64,000 nucleotides of DNA, from positions 434,001 to 498,000 of the forward strand of contig CAWJKP010000004.1 in the NCBI GenBank assembly GCA_963843465.1, in the 5' to 3' direction. Under the pieces are notes generated by a model. The model made no database searches and was not told the origin of the DNA. It saw only the letters and a list, made by a program, of their open reading frames with translations. Of this stretch, positions 36,939-46,819 are shown one piece after another (the first letter of the stretch is position 1; every line of letters begins with the position of its first letter). Source of the stretch: CAWJKP01 sp963843465. Lineage in GTDB: Bacteria > Planctomycetota > Planctomycetia > Pirellulales > Thermoguttaceae. The position numbers were made by a program, and so were the translations under genes.

Positions 36939-38009
36939 ATGGCGGAAGCGGAAAGAGTGTTGATCGTGGGCGGCGGCGTCACCGGGATGCAGGCTGCCAC
37001 CCTGTTGGGTCAAATGGAGATTCCCTCGATCCTGGTCGAGAAGTCGGACCGGCTGGGAGGCCGGGTACGCCGGCTTTCCCGGACTTTCCCCTTCTTCAAT
37101 GAGGACGGCTTCGTCGACGGGTTGGAGTTCGTCGCCGACATCGAGCGCCAGATGCGGGCCGGCTCGATGGTCAACGTCCGGCTGGGCACGTCGGTTCGCA
37201 GCCTCGAGGGCCAATCGCCCCAATTCCGCGTCGGGCTGAGCGACGGCAGCGAGGAACCGGTGAGCGCCATCGCCTTGACCACCGGCTTTGAGCCGTTCGA
37301 TCCCACCTCGCTGGAAGAGTATGGCTACGGCCGCTATCCGAACGTGGTGACCGCCACGGAGCTGGAATGGATGCTCAATCCCCGCGGGCCCACCGGCGGC
37401 GAGCTGCTGCGGCCCAGCGACCGGAAGCCGGTGGACCGGCTGGCGATCGTGTTTTGCGTCGGTTCCCGCAATCGCCGCATCGGGGCGCCGTTCTGCTCGC
37501 GGATCTGCTGTTCCTATAGCACGAAACAGGCGATCACGGTCCGCGAGCGAAACCCGAAGAGCTTCGTGGCCTGTTTTTTCATCAACGTCCGCACGTATGA
37601 CCGGGGTTTCGAGGAGATGTATTCCCTGGCGCAGGATCGCGGCGTGAAGTATATTCGCGGCCGCGTCTCGTCCTGCAAGGAGCTGGCCGACGGCAGCCTC
37701 GGCGTGAAGGCCGAGAACACCTTGATCCAGCGGCCGTTCTGGGGCGAGTTCGACATGGTGTCGCTCTCCACGGGCATGCGGCCTTGCGCGGACGTGGAGC
37801 AACTGTCGCAGGTCCTGGGCGTCGGCCGGAGTCCCGACGGATTTTTCATGTGCCGGGAGTGGTTTCGCCATCCCCATGAAACGACCCGGCGCGGAATCTT
37901 CATCGCCGGGTGCGCTACGGGAATGAAGCCGATCCGCAATTGCCTGATCAATGCCGGGGCCATGGCCGCCCGCATGGCCGTCGTTCTCAAGCAAACCCAA
38001 GGAGCGTGA
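36939..38009 (+). CDS. HdrA-like FAD oxidoreductase
   Basis: 356 residues. The N-terminal FAD-binding loop VLIVGGGVTGMQAA is followed by VEKSDRLGGRVRRL. The HdrA cluster motif is present as FCSRICCSYSTKQA, and a second nucleotide-binding-like part ends with GIFIAGCATGMKPIRNCLINAGAMAA. It is much shorter than methanogen HdrA (about 650) because the ferredoxin modules are absent, so electrons must leave through partner subunits. HdrA-type flavins can bifurcate electrons. Whether this one does cannot be told. AGGAAAAGGTGAGG precedes the ATG. Followed within three bases by the FeS/NrfD gene. Confidence 0.87.
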   Translation: MAEAERVLIVGGGVTGMQAATLLGQMEIPSILVEKSDRLGGRVRRLSRTFPFFNEDGFVDGLEFVADIERQMRAGSMVNVRLGTSVRSLEGQSPQFRVGLSDGSEEPVSAIALTTGFEPFDPTSLEEYGYGRYPNVVTATELEWMLNPRGPTGGELLRPSDRKPVDRLAIVFCVGSRNRRIGAPFCSRICCSYSTKQAITVRERNPKSFVACFFINVRTYDRGFEEMYSLAQDRGVKYIRGRVSSCKELADGSLGVKAENTLIQRPFWGEFDMVSLSTGMRPCADVEQLSQVLGVGRSPDGFFMCREWFRHPHETTRRGIFIAGCATGMKPIRNCLINAGAMAARMAVVLKQTQGA

Positions 38010-38011
38010 GG

Positions 38012-39538
38012 ATGCGCTACGGCTTCGTCATCGACCAGCGGAAGTGCATCGGCTGCCACGCCTGCTCGGTGGCTTGCAAGTCGGAGAACCGCGTGCCGCT
38101 GGGGGTCTACCGCACGTGGGTCAAGTACGTGGAGAAGGGCCGCTTTCCCTTCACCCGGCGGTTCTTCCAGGTGAACCGCTGCAATCATTGCAGCCATCCG
38201 CCGTGCGTCACGATCTGCCCGGTGGGCGCCATGTTCCAGCGCAAGGACGGCGTCGTGGATTTCGACTCGGCGCGGTGCATCGGCTGCAAGGCCTGTATGC
38301 AGGCGTGCCCCTACGATGGCATCTACGTGGATCCGGCGACCCGTACCGCGGCCAAGTGCAATTATTGCATTCACCGCGTGGATCGCGGGATGGAGCCGGC
38401 CTGCGTGGCGATGTGCCCGCAGCACGCGATCGTCGCCGGCGACCTGGATCAACCCGACAGTGAAATTGCCCGGCTTGTGAGCAGGGAGCAGGTTCGGGTC
38501 CGCAAGCCGGAACAGGGTACGGGGCCGAAAACGTTCTATGTGGCCGCCGAGGAGGCCTCCATGTCGCCCCTGGCCGCACGCTATGAGAGCGGGTACCTGT
38601 GGGCCGAGCGGAACAAGCAGATTGCCGGCGGCGGAGCCATTCGCGTTGCCCCCGACGGCGACCTGCCGGTGCCGGTGCTGGCGGCCTACGACGTCGAGCA
38701 CCAGCGCCCCTGGGATTGGCAGGTGCCGGTTTACTTCTGGACCAAGTCGCTCAGCACCGGCGTGCTGGCGCTGCCCGCGGTGGCGATCGCCGCAGGCTGG
38801 GTTCAGGCCGACAAGCTGCTGAACCTTGTGTTGGTGATGATCGCGATGGTGTTCATGGGCATCACGGTTGGGCTGTTGATCTCGGATCTCTCGCGCCGCG
38901 AGCGGTTCTTGCAGGTTCTGCTACGGCCGCAAAGCCGCTCCTGGTTGACGCGCGGAGCCTACCTGCTGGTGGCTTATACCGCCTTGTGCGGCCTGTACGC
39001 CCTGGTGGAATTGACGGGGATGACGACCCTCTGTTCCGCGATGCGCTGGTTGACCGTCGCCGGCGGCTCTCTGGCGGCGGTCTACACGGCGTTCCTCTTC
39101 GGGCAATGCGAGGGCCGCGACCTCTGGCAGACGCCGGTCTTGCCGCTGCACCTGCTGCTTCAGGGCTGGCTGGCCAGCGCCGCCCTGTTGGCGCTGCTGG
39201 CCCCGTGGTTTGGCGGCGCGCAGCCAGCGATGCTGGTCGCCGCCGCGGCATTGGCCGGCGGGCTGGTCTTGCACGTGTTGACGTTGGCCACGGAGTTCCT
39301 GATGCCCCACGCCACCGATACGGCCACCTACGCGGCGCGCCTGATTACCCACGGGCCGCTGCGGATCATTTTCTGGAGCGGCGCCGTGGTGCTCGGCGTC
39401 GTGCTCCCGGTCGTGCTCTTGGCAGCCGGATGGGGCCATGCGGGACCGGTCGCAGCGGCCGGGGTGGCGGTGTTGGCGGGGCTTTTGGCCTATGAGTGGT
39501 GTTTCGTGATGGCCGCTCAAGGCGTGCCCAACAGTTGA
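38012..39538 (+). CDS. Fusion of DMSO-reductase-type FeS subunit and NrfD-like membrane subunit
   Basis: 508 residues. N-terminal about 190: four [4Fe-4S] motifs of the FdnH/PhsB type (CIGCHACSVACKSEN, CNHCSHPPCVTICPVGA, CIGCKACMQACPYDG, CNYCIHRVDRGMEPACVAMCP). C-terminal about 300: eight or nine membrane spans of the NrfD/PsrC type, which binds quinone. In most systems these are two proteins, and here they are one chain. It would connect a molybdopterin catalytic subunit to the membrane quinone pool. AAGGAGCGTGAGG precedes the start. The catalytic subunit is next but is separated by an insertion sequence. Confidence 0.88.
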   Translation: MRYGFVIDQRKCIGCHACSVACKSENRVPLGVYRTWVKYVEKGRFPFTRRFFQVNRCNHCSHPPCVTICPVGAMFQRKDGVVDFDSARCIGCKACMQACPYDGIYVDPATRTAAKCNYCIHRVDRGMEPACVAMCPQHAIVAGDLDQPDSEIARLVSREQVRVRKPEQGTGPKTFYVAAEEASMSPLAARYESGYLWAERNKQIAGGGAIRVAPDGDLPVPVLAAYDVEHQRPWDWQVPVYFWTKSLSTGVLALPAVAIAAGWVQADKLLNLVLVMIAMVFMGITVGLLISDLSRRERFLQVLLRPQSRSWLTRGAYLLVAYTALCGLYALVELTGMTTLCSAMRWLTVAGGSLAAVYTAFLFGQCEGRDLWQTPVLPLHLLLQGWLASAALLALLAPWFGGAQPAMLVAAAALAGGLVLHVLTLATEFLMPHATDTATYAARLITHGPLRIIFWSGAVVLGVVLPVVLLAAGWGHAGPVAAAGVAVLAGLLAYEWCFVMAAQGVPNS

Positions 39539-39582
39539 CCCGAGATAATTTGTCGTGATTCCAGGAGGCCCAAATCGACACC

Positions 39583-39738
39583 CTGATGAGTTTTGACGAT
39601 CAACTTGAGTAATCGTGCGCTCTCCCACTACATCGTAAGCGCGAAGCGTAAGCGAGGGAGGGCCAACGCTTTGCCTCGCTTACGCTTCGGGTTACGACTG
39701 GCCGAGTATGCCTCCCTTGTTCGTCAAAACCCATCAGA
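39583..39738. repeat. Composite palindrome, family F core with outer arms
   Basis: Core 39634-39696: CGTAAGCGCGAAGCGTAAGC ... CTCGCTTACGCTTCGGGTTACG. Outer arms CTGATGAGTTTTGACGA (39583) and TCGTCAAAACCCATCAG (to about 39738). The outer arm matches that of the 18.47 kb composite; the core matches 50.97 kb. It lies between the FeS/NrfD stop and the insertion sequence. Confidence 0.85.
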
Positions 39739-39797
39739 AGTACCTCCCCGAATCGCGAAATGCCACTTAGCACTTGTTCAAAAATAACTTATCCGTT

Positions 39798-41056
39798 TCA
39801 TTTTCGTGGACGGATGGTGTAATTCCAGTCGGGTAGGACCGTATGGCGCGACAACCTCACCGCCGCCTTCGCTTCGCCGGAAACCTTCGTCTTGGTCGGG
39901 TAGAACCTGGTGTCCAACGATGCGCGGCAACGGAAGCCCGTGCTGGACCGTGTTGTGCGGATGTGCTTCAGCATGACTTCGTGGCTGGTCAGGGGTTCGC
40001 CGGCCCAATTGGCGCTAATCAAGTTGAACATGCGGTGCTCGATCGGGTTCCACTTGGAAGCTCCCGCGGGATAATGTCCGACCGTGATAGTCAATCCGAA
40101 TTTATTCGCCAGGTCTTGCAAGCCCACCTTCCAGGCCCAACAACGGTTCCCATTGGCACCTCCGCTGTCGGCTTCGATCGCCAGCCGAGACGCACCTGGA
40201 TACCGGTGCTGCCCGATCTTCAGCCACCACGAACGAATGGCTCGCACCGCAAAGGCCGCCGTCTGATGGGTTGTGCCGATCACCACATAGCCCGCGTTGC
40301 GATCTTCGTCGTAGATGCCGTAGGGATAGCCGCGGCCTCGCGCCAGCGTGGGAAAATCGTGGTCCAGCACGTCGCGATCCTCACGCCGCCAAGTGCGTCC
40401 CTGGTTCTTAAAGTTGCCGATCAGCTCCTTTTTCTTCGTATCCACGCTGATGACCGGCCATCCTTGCCGCTGGAATCGCCGTCGCCGACGCCCCAACAAG
40501 CGGAACTGCCGGTCACGGTAGGGGTCCTTTTTCCCGCCCAACCGCTTGCGGTTCGATCGCAGCGAATACTTCTGCGCTCGCAGCAGGCGGGCCACCGTTA
40601 CATGCCCGACTGGTACGCCGCGCCGCGTCAAGGCAGCCGCCAGGTTCCGGGTTGTCTTGTGCGTCCAGCGCAGACCTCCCATTGGCTCACCGGCCGTTGC
40701 ATCCTGCAACAACCCCGTCAACAACTCCCGCACACGAGGCGTTTTTTTTCAACCCGCTTTCGTCCACCACCGGGGCGACGCACACGGTCCGAAGACACGG
40801 CTTGCCCCCGTTCGCTCTCACGCAATCCGCGGCGGATGGTCACGCGGCTCAGCCCGGTGATTTCCGCCACCTGTTGGACGCCGCCGTGCCCACGCTGCCT
40901 CACCAATATCCCGGCAAACAGCCGCCGGCTCCGTTCATCCAGTTCGGCCATCACCCGGTTGATGGCCCGATGGTACACAACCAACTCAGTATCGCTACGC
41001 GACCGACATCCGCGGCAACGACACCGATGGATTCGCTTGCGATCCTTGTCTGCCAT
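39798..41056 (-). CDS. ISAzo13-family transposase, made by -1 frameshift
   Basis: DDE transposase of about 419 residues in two overlapping frames. The first frame (41056 to 40718, 112 residues) has the family N-terminus ELDERSRRLFAG, VQQVAEITGLSRVTIRRGL and RRPGGGRKRVEKK. The second frame (from about 40740 to 39798) carries VRELLTGLLQDAT, LRWTHKTTRNLA, ISVDTKKKELIGNF (first D), IEADSGGANGNR (second D) and WNPIEHRMFNLIS (E). A run of eight A on the coding strand at 40742-40749 lies at the frame junction. Slipping back by one base gives VEKKTPRVREL, joining the domains smoothly. The element looks potentially active. Confidence 0.88.
40742..40749 (-). other. Probable programmed -1 frameshift site in the transposase
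   Basis: Eight consecutive A on the coding (minus) strand exactly where the two transposase frames must be joined. A-rich slippery runs are the known -1 frameshift signal in several IS families. Confidence 0.75.
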
Positions 41057-41148
41057 GACCGTCTCTCCATCCTTGGAAGCGGAATAGGCAGATTATACAA
41101 ACGGACAACTTATTTTTGAACAGCGACTTAGCTCTTGAAAGTCGAACG

Positions 41149-43991
41149 ATGAATGATTTCCCTCGCGCCGAGAGTCCTTTGGCTTCCTCTCCGCCGGTCG
41201 ACCAATGGGACGACTGGACGGAGTACGACTCGCAGGCCTGGCCGCGGCATGAGCTGCGGCATTACCAACTGATCCCCACCATCTGCTTCAACTGCGAAGC
41301 GGCCTGCGGGTTGCTGGCCTACGTCGACAAGGAAACCGGCCGGATCAAGAAGTTCGAGGGCAATCCCACCCATCCCGGAAGCCGCGGCCGGCTGTGTGCC
41401 AAGGGACCGGCCGTGATCAACCAGATCGAAGATCCCAACCGCATCCTCTATCCGCTCCGGCGCGCCGGCAAGCGAGGAGAGGGCAAGTGGCAGCGCGTGA
41501 GCTGGGACGAGGTGTTGGAAACCTTCGGCAAACGGGTGCGGCAAGCGATTCTCGAGGGACGCGGCGAGGAGGTGATGTACCACGTGGGGCGGCACGGCTA
41601 CGACGGCTATATGGAGCGCGTGCTCCAGGGCTGGGGGATCGACGGGCATAATTCCCACACCAACATCTGCTCGGCCTCGGCCAGGCTGGCCTACGTCCTC
41701 TGGACGGGCTTCGACCGGCCCTCGCCGGACCATGCCAACGCCCGATTCATCCTCCTCTTGACCTCCCACCTGGAAACCGGTCACTATTTCAACCCCCACG
41801 CCCAGCGAATCATCGACGGCAAGATGAAAGGGGCCAAGTTGGCCGTCATGGATCCGCGTTTGTCCAACACGGCGAGCATGGCCGACTACTGGCTGCCAAC
41901 CCATCCGGGCACCGAGGCCGCTCCCTTGCTGGCGATGGCCAAGGTGATCCTCGACGAGAAGCTGTACGATGCCCGATTCTTGCGCGACTGGGTGAATTGG
42001 GAAGATTTCCAAACCGAGGGCTTCAAGGCTCGCTGCCATTCGTTCGAGGAGTTTATCGAGGCCCTCGGCCGGCATTATGCCCGCTTCACGCCCGAGTTCG
42101 CCCAACAGGAAAGCGGAATCCCGGCGTCGCAGATCGTCGAGCTTGCCGCGAGATCGGCGCCGCCGGCAGCCGCTTCGCCTCGCACGCCTGGCGCGGCGCC
42201 GCGTCGGGCAATATTGGCGGGTGGCAGGCGGTGCGGGCCTTGATGCTGTTGCACGCCTTGACCGGTTCGGTGGGCACGCCCGGCGGCGTCAGCCCCAATG
42301 GCTGGAACAAGTTCGTCCCCAAGCCGTTTGCCGCGCCGCCGCCGCAGCCGCGCTGGAACGAGCTGCTTTACCCGCCCGAGTGGCCCCTGTCGCACCACGA
42401 GTTGTCGGAGCTGCTCCCTCACTTGCTCAAAGAGGGCCGCGGCAAACTCGATACCTACTTCACCCGCGTCTTCAACCCCGTTTGGACTTACCCCGACGGG
42501 TTTTCCTGGGTGGAGGTGCTCCGCGACGAGAAACTGGTCGGTCTGCACGCCGCGCTGACCCCGGTCTGGAGCGAAACGGCCTGGTACGCCGACTACATCC
42601 TGCCCATGGGCATGAGCCCCGAGCGTCACGACCTGATGAGCCAGGAGACGCACGCCGCCAAGTGGATCGGTTTCCGCCAGCCGGTGTTGCGCGTCTTCCA
42701 GGAGAAACGCGGCAAGCCGGTCGAGTTCACCTATCAGGCCAACCCCGGCGAGGTCTGGGAGGAGGACGAATTCTGGATCAATCTCTCCTGGGCGATCGAC
42801 CCGGACGGCTCGCTGGGGGTCCGGCAATGGTTCGAGTCGCCCTATCGTCCCGGCCAACGGATCACGGTCGACGAGTATTACCAATACATCTTCGAGAACT
42901 CCGTGCCGGGCTTACCGGCGGCTGCGGCGCGCGAGGGTCTGACGCCGTTGGCCTACATGCGGAAATATGCCTGCTTCGAGGTGGCCCGCGACGTGTACCG
43001 CGTCAGCGAAACGCCGCTGCCGCAATCCGGCGGCCAGCGCGCCAGCCTGGAACCCGGCGGCCGGCTGGTGCGTGAGGGCAAGCCGGTCGGCGTCCGCGTC
43101 GCGGACAACAACGTGGTTGGCTACAACACGCCTTCTCGCAAACTGGAGCTGTTTTCGCCCACGATGGTCGATTGGAAGTGGCCCGAGCAGGCCCTGCCCG
43201 GCTACATCGGCAGCCACGTCGGGCCCGACGCCCTGAAGGTGGCCGCGGGCGGAAAGCCGGCGGGCATGTTCGATCCGGCCGTCACTCCGGCGGTGGATTG
43301 GCCGCCGCACGCGCAGGGCGAAGTCTACTGCCTGCTGCCGATCTTCCGCTTGCCCACGCTGATCCACACCCGCACCAACAACGCCAAGTGGCTGTTCGAG
43401 CTGTCCCACCGGAATCCGCTCTGGATCGCGACCCCGGACGCAAAGCGGCTGGGCGTGGCCACCGGCGATCTGGTCAAGGTACACACGGAAATCGGCTACT
43501 TCGTGCTCCCCGCGTGGGTCACGGAAGGGCTGAAGCCCGGTGTCCTGGCCTGCTCGAATCACCTGGGCCGCTGGCGAACGCAGGAGCAGGTGGGGATCGA
43601 ACGCTACAGCAGTGCCTTGGTCGACCTCCGCGAGGTGGAGCCGGGCCGCTGGCGGTTACGCCAACTCCAAGGCGTGACCCCGCGACAATCCGACGACCCC
43701 GATACCCAGCGCGTCTGGTGGAGCAGCGCCGGCGTCAATCAGAACCTGACCTTCCCCGTGCATCCCAACCCTGTGAGCGGCATGCATTGCTGGCACCAGG
43801 TGGTGCGGGCCGAAAAAGCCGGTTGCGAGGACCGCGAAGGCGACGTGTACGTCGACACCCATCGCGCCCACGCCGTTTACCTGAAATGGAAGGGTTTCGC
43901 CCGCCCCGCTCCCGGTCCCGAGGGCCTGCGCCGCCCCTTGTGGTTCGCCCGCGTCGCCAAACCGGCGGTAAGCGCCTACTATATGAAGTAA
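41149..43991 (+). CDS. Molybdopterin oxidoreductase catalytic subunit (PsrA/PhsA-like), frameshifted
   Basis: About 947 residues of the DMSO-reductase family. It has an N-terminal [4Fe-4S] motif (CFNCEAACGLLAYV ... GRLCAKG). Mo-cofactor binding segments follow: VMYHVGRHGYDGY, WGIDGHNSHTNICSASARL, KLAVMDPRLSNTASMADYWLP. The C-terminal cap domain is VYCLLPIFRLPTLIHTRTNN. There is no Tat signal, so it is probably cytoplasmic. The frame breaks at about 42146: QIVELA in the first frame continues as REIGAAGSRFASHAWRGAASGN in the next, and adding one base restores VELAREIG. The substrate (polysulfide, thiosulfate, other) cannot be assigned. The ATG at 41149 lies 28 bases beyond the IS end, which has replaced the natural upstream region. 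Confidence 0.85.
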
Positions 43992-44030
43992 CGTGATCCC
44001 CTCGGCCGACTTTCCACTTCGGGATCGATC

Positions 44031-45047
44031 CTAGAAGTTCTTGATGTAGGTGAAACGGTAGATGGCGCCCCAGGGCTGGTAGTCCGATATCGGAATATCG
44101 GTACCGAACATGAGCCAGTTGTCTTTGCCCAGGTTGAGGCTTTCGCACTTACCGAGATTGAAGCGGACACCGGGGGTCACCGTAACGAGCGTCCGGCCGT
44201 CGTGGCTCCCATCAAGGTCGGTCTGGGCGTAGTTCTCCACGAAGAAGGTCAGACTGCCGAAAACCGGAGTTTCCGGGTCGGTGACGGTCTTGGCCAGGGT
44301 AATGTCGTAGGCCACGTCGAGGGTTTTGGTGCCTGCGGCGGCCGGCCCGGTGTAACTGTCGAACAAAAAGCTGTAGTACAACCCAACCCGTTTGAAGCCG
44401 AACCAGTAGGCCAGGTCCTCGAATCCGGCCAGGCCGTAGCTTAACGTGGTCTGGGTTACCCCCAACTCCTGATTGGGCGCGGCGACCTTGAAATTGAAGG
44501 AATAGGACGACGATTCGGTGTCGATCAATTGAATCCGGGTCACCAGTCCGGGAGTACCGCCGTTCTCTTCCAAGCCGCCGGTACGCGGATCGGTCCACTG
44601 GTAGGCGCCGGTGACTTCGATCATCAGGCGGCGATTGAAACTCCAGGCGATGAGCATATCCAAGTCGGTCAGGTTGTTGGTCGTCTTGCTGGCTACATCG
44701 TCTTCCAGATAGTAGTTGGCGCGGAATTCGCGTTCCATGAAGTTCGTTTGCACCCGCAACAAGGCCAGGTTGGGAGTGCCCGTGTCGCGCACCTGTTTCG
44801 CCCATTCGTCCGCCCAGCCGGCGGAGAAGAAATTGCCCAGGGTCAGGTCTTGGGGCCGCGCTTTGGGCGTAAGGGTGTACCCTGACGGATCATCGCCAGC
44901 CATCATTTGCGGCTGATCCGGCTGCGATGGCGAAGCGGTGGAACCGGGCAGCGGTGTATTGTCCTCCGGAGCAGCCTGGGCTATGCCCCATGCTCCGAAG
45001 GCTGTGATCAAGAGAAACCCGACGCTTCGACACCCATATCTCAACAT
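44031..45047 (-). CDS. Exported outer-membrane beta-barrel-like protein
   Basis: 338 residues with a signal peptide (RSVGFLLITAFGAWGIAQA-APED). The mature part shows alternating amphipathic strands (LLRVQTNFMEREFRANYYLED, LMIEVTGAYQWTDP, TLSYGLAGFEDLAYWFGFKRVGLYYSFLF, FGSLTFFVENYAQTD) ending in YRFTYIKNF, with the terminal aromatic residue typical of outer-membrane barrels. Probably a porin-like or transporter barrel of about 12 strands. No family recognised with certainty. It converges on the molybdopterin oxidoreductase gene with 39 bases between stops. Confidence 0.7.
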   Translation of the reverse strand: MLRYGCRSVGFLLITAFGAWGIAQAAPEDNTPLPGSTASPSQPDQPQMMAGDDPSGYTLTPKARPQDLTLGNFFSAGWADEWAKQVRDTGTPNLALLRVQTNFMEREFRANYYLEDDVASKTTNNLTDLDMLIAWSFNRRLMIEVTGAYQWTDPRTGGLEENGGTPGLVTRIQLIDTESSSYSFNFKVAAPNQELGVTQTTLSYGLAGFEDLAYWFGFKRVGLYYSFLFDSYTGPAAAGTKTLDVAYDITLAKTVTDPETPVFGSLTFFVENYAQTDLDGSHDGRTLVTVTPGVRFNLGKCESLNLGKDNWLMFGTDIPISDYQPWGAIYRFTYIKNF

Positions 45048-45214
45048 GGTGGGATACCTCTTTTACGGCACAGATCGGCGTACGGTAGTCGTGGCAAACT
45101 GACGGGGTTATAACGATAGAGCCGTTTTTCTCACCGCCGGATGCGACGGTCCAGCTTGGGACGGTCCATTTTGGTTTCCAGCGCTGGTGGTAAGCGTTCA
45201 CGGGCCGCGCGATG

Positions 45215-45291
45215 GTAGCAGGCACACTCCGTGTGCCGTCCGCTGAAGCCGGCACCAATAGGGCGGACGGCACACGGAGCGTGCCTGCTAC
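45215..45291. repeat. Family A palindrome within GTTCACGG outer arms
   Basis: Arms GTAGCAGGCACACTCCGTGT and CACGGAGCGTGCCTGCTAC (a CTCC/GGAG variant with compensating changes in both arms). Outside: TAAGCGTTCACGGGCC (45191) and GGCCGTGAACGGTTACCG (to about 45315). It lies in the 418-base gap upstream of the molybdate-type regulator gene, which holds no other feature I recognise. Confidence 0.9.
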
Positions 45292-45465
45292 TTTCCAGGC
45301 CGTGAACGGTTACCGTTGGTGCGCCACGATGCAGTCATGGTCTGCTATACTTATGTCGGCCGCCGTGGCACTTTTTCGTGAGGGTCAGCGGGGAAACAGA
45401 ACCGATAGCCATATCACGGTGGTTGGGTCGAGCCGATTCGGGAGACGAGGACCGAGGACCATTCG

Positions 45466-46527
45466 ATGTCGGAACAACGTCAACTGCAGAACCAGGTGCG
45501 GGCGTGCCGGATAGGCCGTGGATGGTCGCAGGAGGAGCTTGCGTCGCGGGCGGGCATTTCGCGGGCGGGCGTCAGTGCCATTGAAATGGGGCGACTCGTT
45601 CCCTCGGCGACTGCCGTGCTCGCGCTGGCCGCGGCGTTTGCCTGCCGCGTCGAGGACTTGTTCTCGCTGGGGGCCGAAGGGCAGAGCACCGCACAGTGGG
45701 CCTGGGAGCCCGTGGGCGAGCCGTGCCGGTACTGGCACGCCAGCGTTGCGGGCCGCAGGTTGCTTTACCCCATCGAGCCGACTTGCGTGCCGCTGGCCCA
45801 CGAGGGGATCTTTCTCGAGGGACGGTTCGAGGACCGCAGCCAGGCTCCCGCTTCCGACATCCTGGTGGTCGCCTCCTGTGATCCGGCGCTGGGCCTGTTG
45901 GCCAACGAGTACCACCGCCGGAGCGGCTTCCACATCCTGGCACTGCAAAGGCCCAGCCGGGAAGCCCTCTCGCTTTTGGCTCGCGGCCTGGTGCACGTTG
46001 CGGGGGTGCATTTGGAACGACGCGGCCAGCGCGGCTGCAACGCCGCCGCGGCGCGTGAAGTTCTGGGAGATGCGTTTTGCCTGTTGCGGACGGCGTTCTG
46101 GCAGGAAGGCTTGGCAGTGGCCACCAGCCGCCGCGTGCGGTCGGTGCAAAGTGCCATCGGCGGCCGGCTGCGCTGGGTGGGGCGTGAACCGGGTTCCGCC
46201 GCGGGCGAACTCCAGCAGGAACTCCTCGGCGGCCGCGTGCCCAAACACGTTGCCCGCGGGCATCGCAATGTGGCTGAGGCCGTGCGTGCGGGCTGGGCGG
46301 ACGTAGGGGTCTGCGTACGCCTGGTCAGCGAAGAGGCCGGGCTGGACTTCCTCCCCGTCCGCGAAGAAAGCTACGATCTGTGCTTTCCTGCGAAGTCCAG
46401 TGGCGACCCCCGTGTCCGGGCGTTGGTGGAAACGGTGCAATCGCCGGGCTATCGTCTTCTGATGCGAGACTTGCCCGGCTACAACGTCTCGGACACCGGC
46501 GAGTTGGAACGGATCGATTGCCGCTGA
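45466..46527 (+). CDS. XRE-type regulator with periplasmic-binding-like sensor domain (molybdate-linked family)
   Basis: 353 residues. Residues about 8-65 are an XRE helix-turn-helix (LQNQVRACRIGRGWSQEELASRAGISRAGVSAIEMGRLVPS). Residues about 110-345 form a substrate-binding-protein-like domain (ILVVASCDPALGLLANEYHRRSGFHI, GLAVATSRRVRSVQ, RWVGREPGSAA, HRNVAEAVRAGWADVGVCVR). This is the architecture of COG1910/PF12727 proteins, which have been linked to molybdate or Mo-cofactor sensing. It lies beside a molybdopterin-enzyme operon, so it is a good candidate regulator of it. The ligand and operator are not shown by the sequence. The start ATG at 45466 fits the domain N-terminus. Confidence 0.82.
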   Translation: MSEQRQLQNQVRACRIGRGWSQEELASRAGISRAGVSAIEMGRLVPSATAVLALAAAFACRVEDLFSLGAEGQSTAQWAWEPVGEPCRYWHASVAGRRLLYPIEPTCVPLAHEGIFLEGRFEDRSQAPASDILVVASCDPALGLLANEYHRRSGFHILALQRPSREALSLLARGLVHVAGVHLERRGQRGCNAAAAREVLGDAFCLLRTAFWQEGLAVATSRRVRSVQSAIGGRLRWVGREPGSAAGELQQELLGGRVPKHVARGHRNVAEAVRAGWADVGVCVRLVSEEAGLDFLPVREESYDLCFPAKSSGDPRVRALVETVQSPGYRLLMRDLPGYNVSDTGELERIDCR

Positions 46528-46534
46528 CTTTCGG

Positions 46535-46693
46535 CGTAACCGTTCACGGGGACAGGTCCATCTATCCGGCATTTCTCACCAGTTCTTCGTAGCATGGGCA
46601 TTCTTGCCCGTGTTTTCTCCATCACACGGGCACGAATGCCCATGCTACGTCCGCCGGCATTTCGTCGGCAATTCTCCCCCGGTGGTGAGAAAT
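46535..46693. repeat. Composite palindrome, family E core
   Basis: Core 46589-46648: GTAGCATGGGCATTCTTGCC ... GGCACGAATGCCCATGCTAC. Next pair out: CATTTCTCACCA (46569) and TGGTGAGAAATG (to about 46693). At the left edge lies CGTAACCGTTCACGGGG (46535), the outer motif also seen at 33, 45 and 59.7 kb. Located between the regulator and the PRC-barrel gene. Confidence 0.85.
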
Positions 46694-46819
46694 GAGGGCT
46701 ATCAGCCCCCACCCCCACCAACCCCCCTAAACAGACGGTATTGTCTCTCGCTTACCACACGCTAACAATATGGTAACGGTTACCAAACAATCCGCTAACA
46801 ATTCTAGGGAGGTTAGATC

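Larger units (their letters stand above)
39776..41121 (-). mobile_element. ISAzo13-type insertion sequence
   Basis: 1,346-base element with terminal inverted repeats of at least 23 bases (left GTTCAAAAATAACTTATCCG at 39776; right end the inverse with three differences, to 41121) around a frameshifted transposase. Imperfect 11-base copies ACTTAGCACTT (39765) and ACTTAGCTCTT (41126) flank it. These could be a target duplication or part of longer ends. The element sits between the FeS/NrfD and molybdopterin genes of one operon, oriented against it. Confidence 0.85.
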
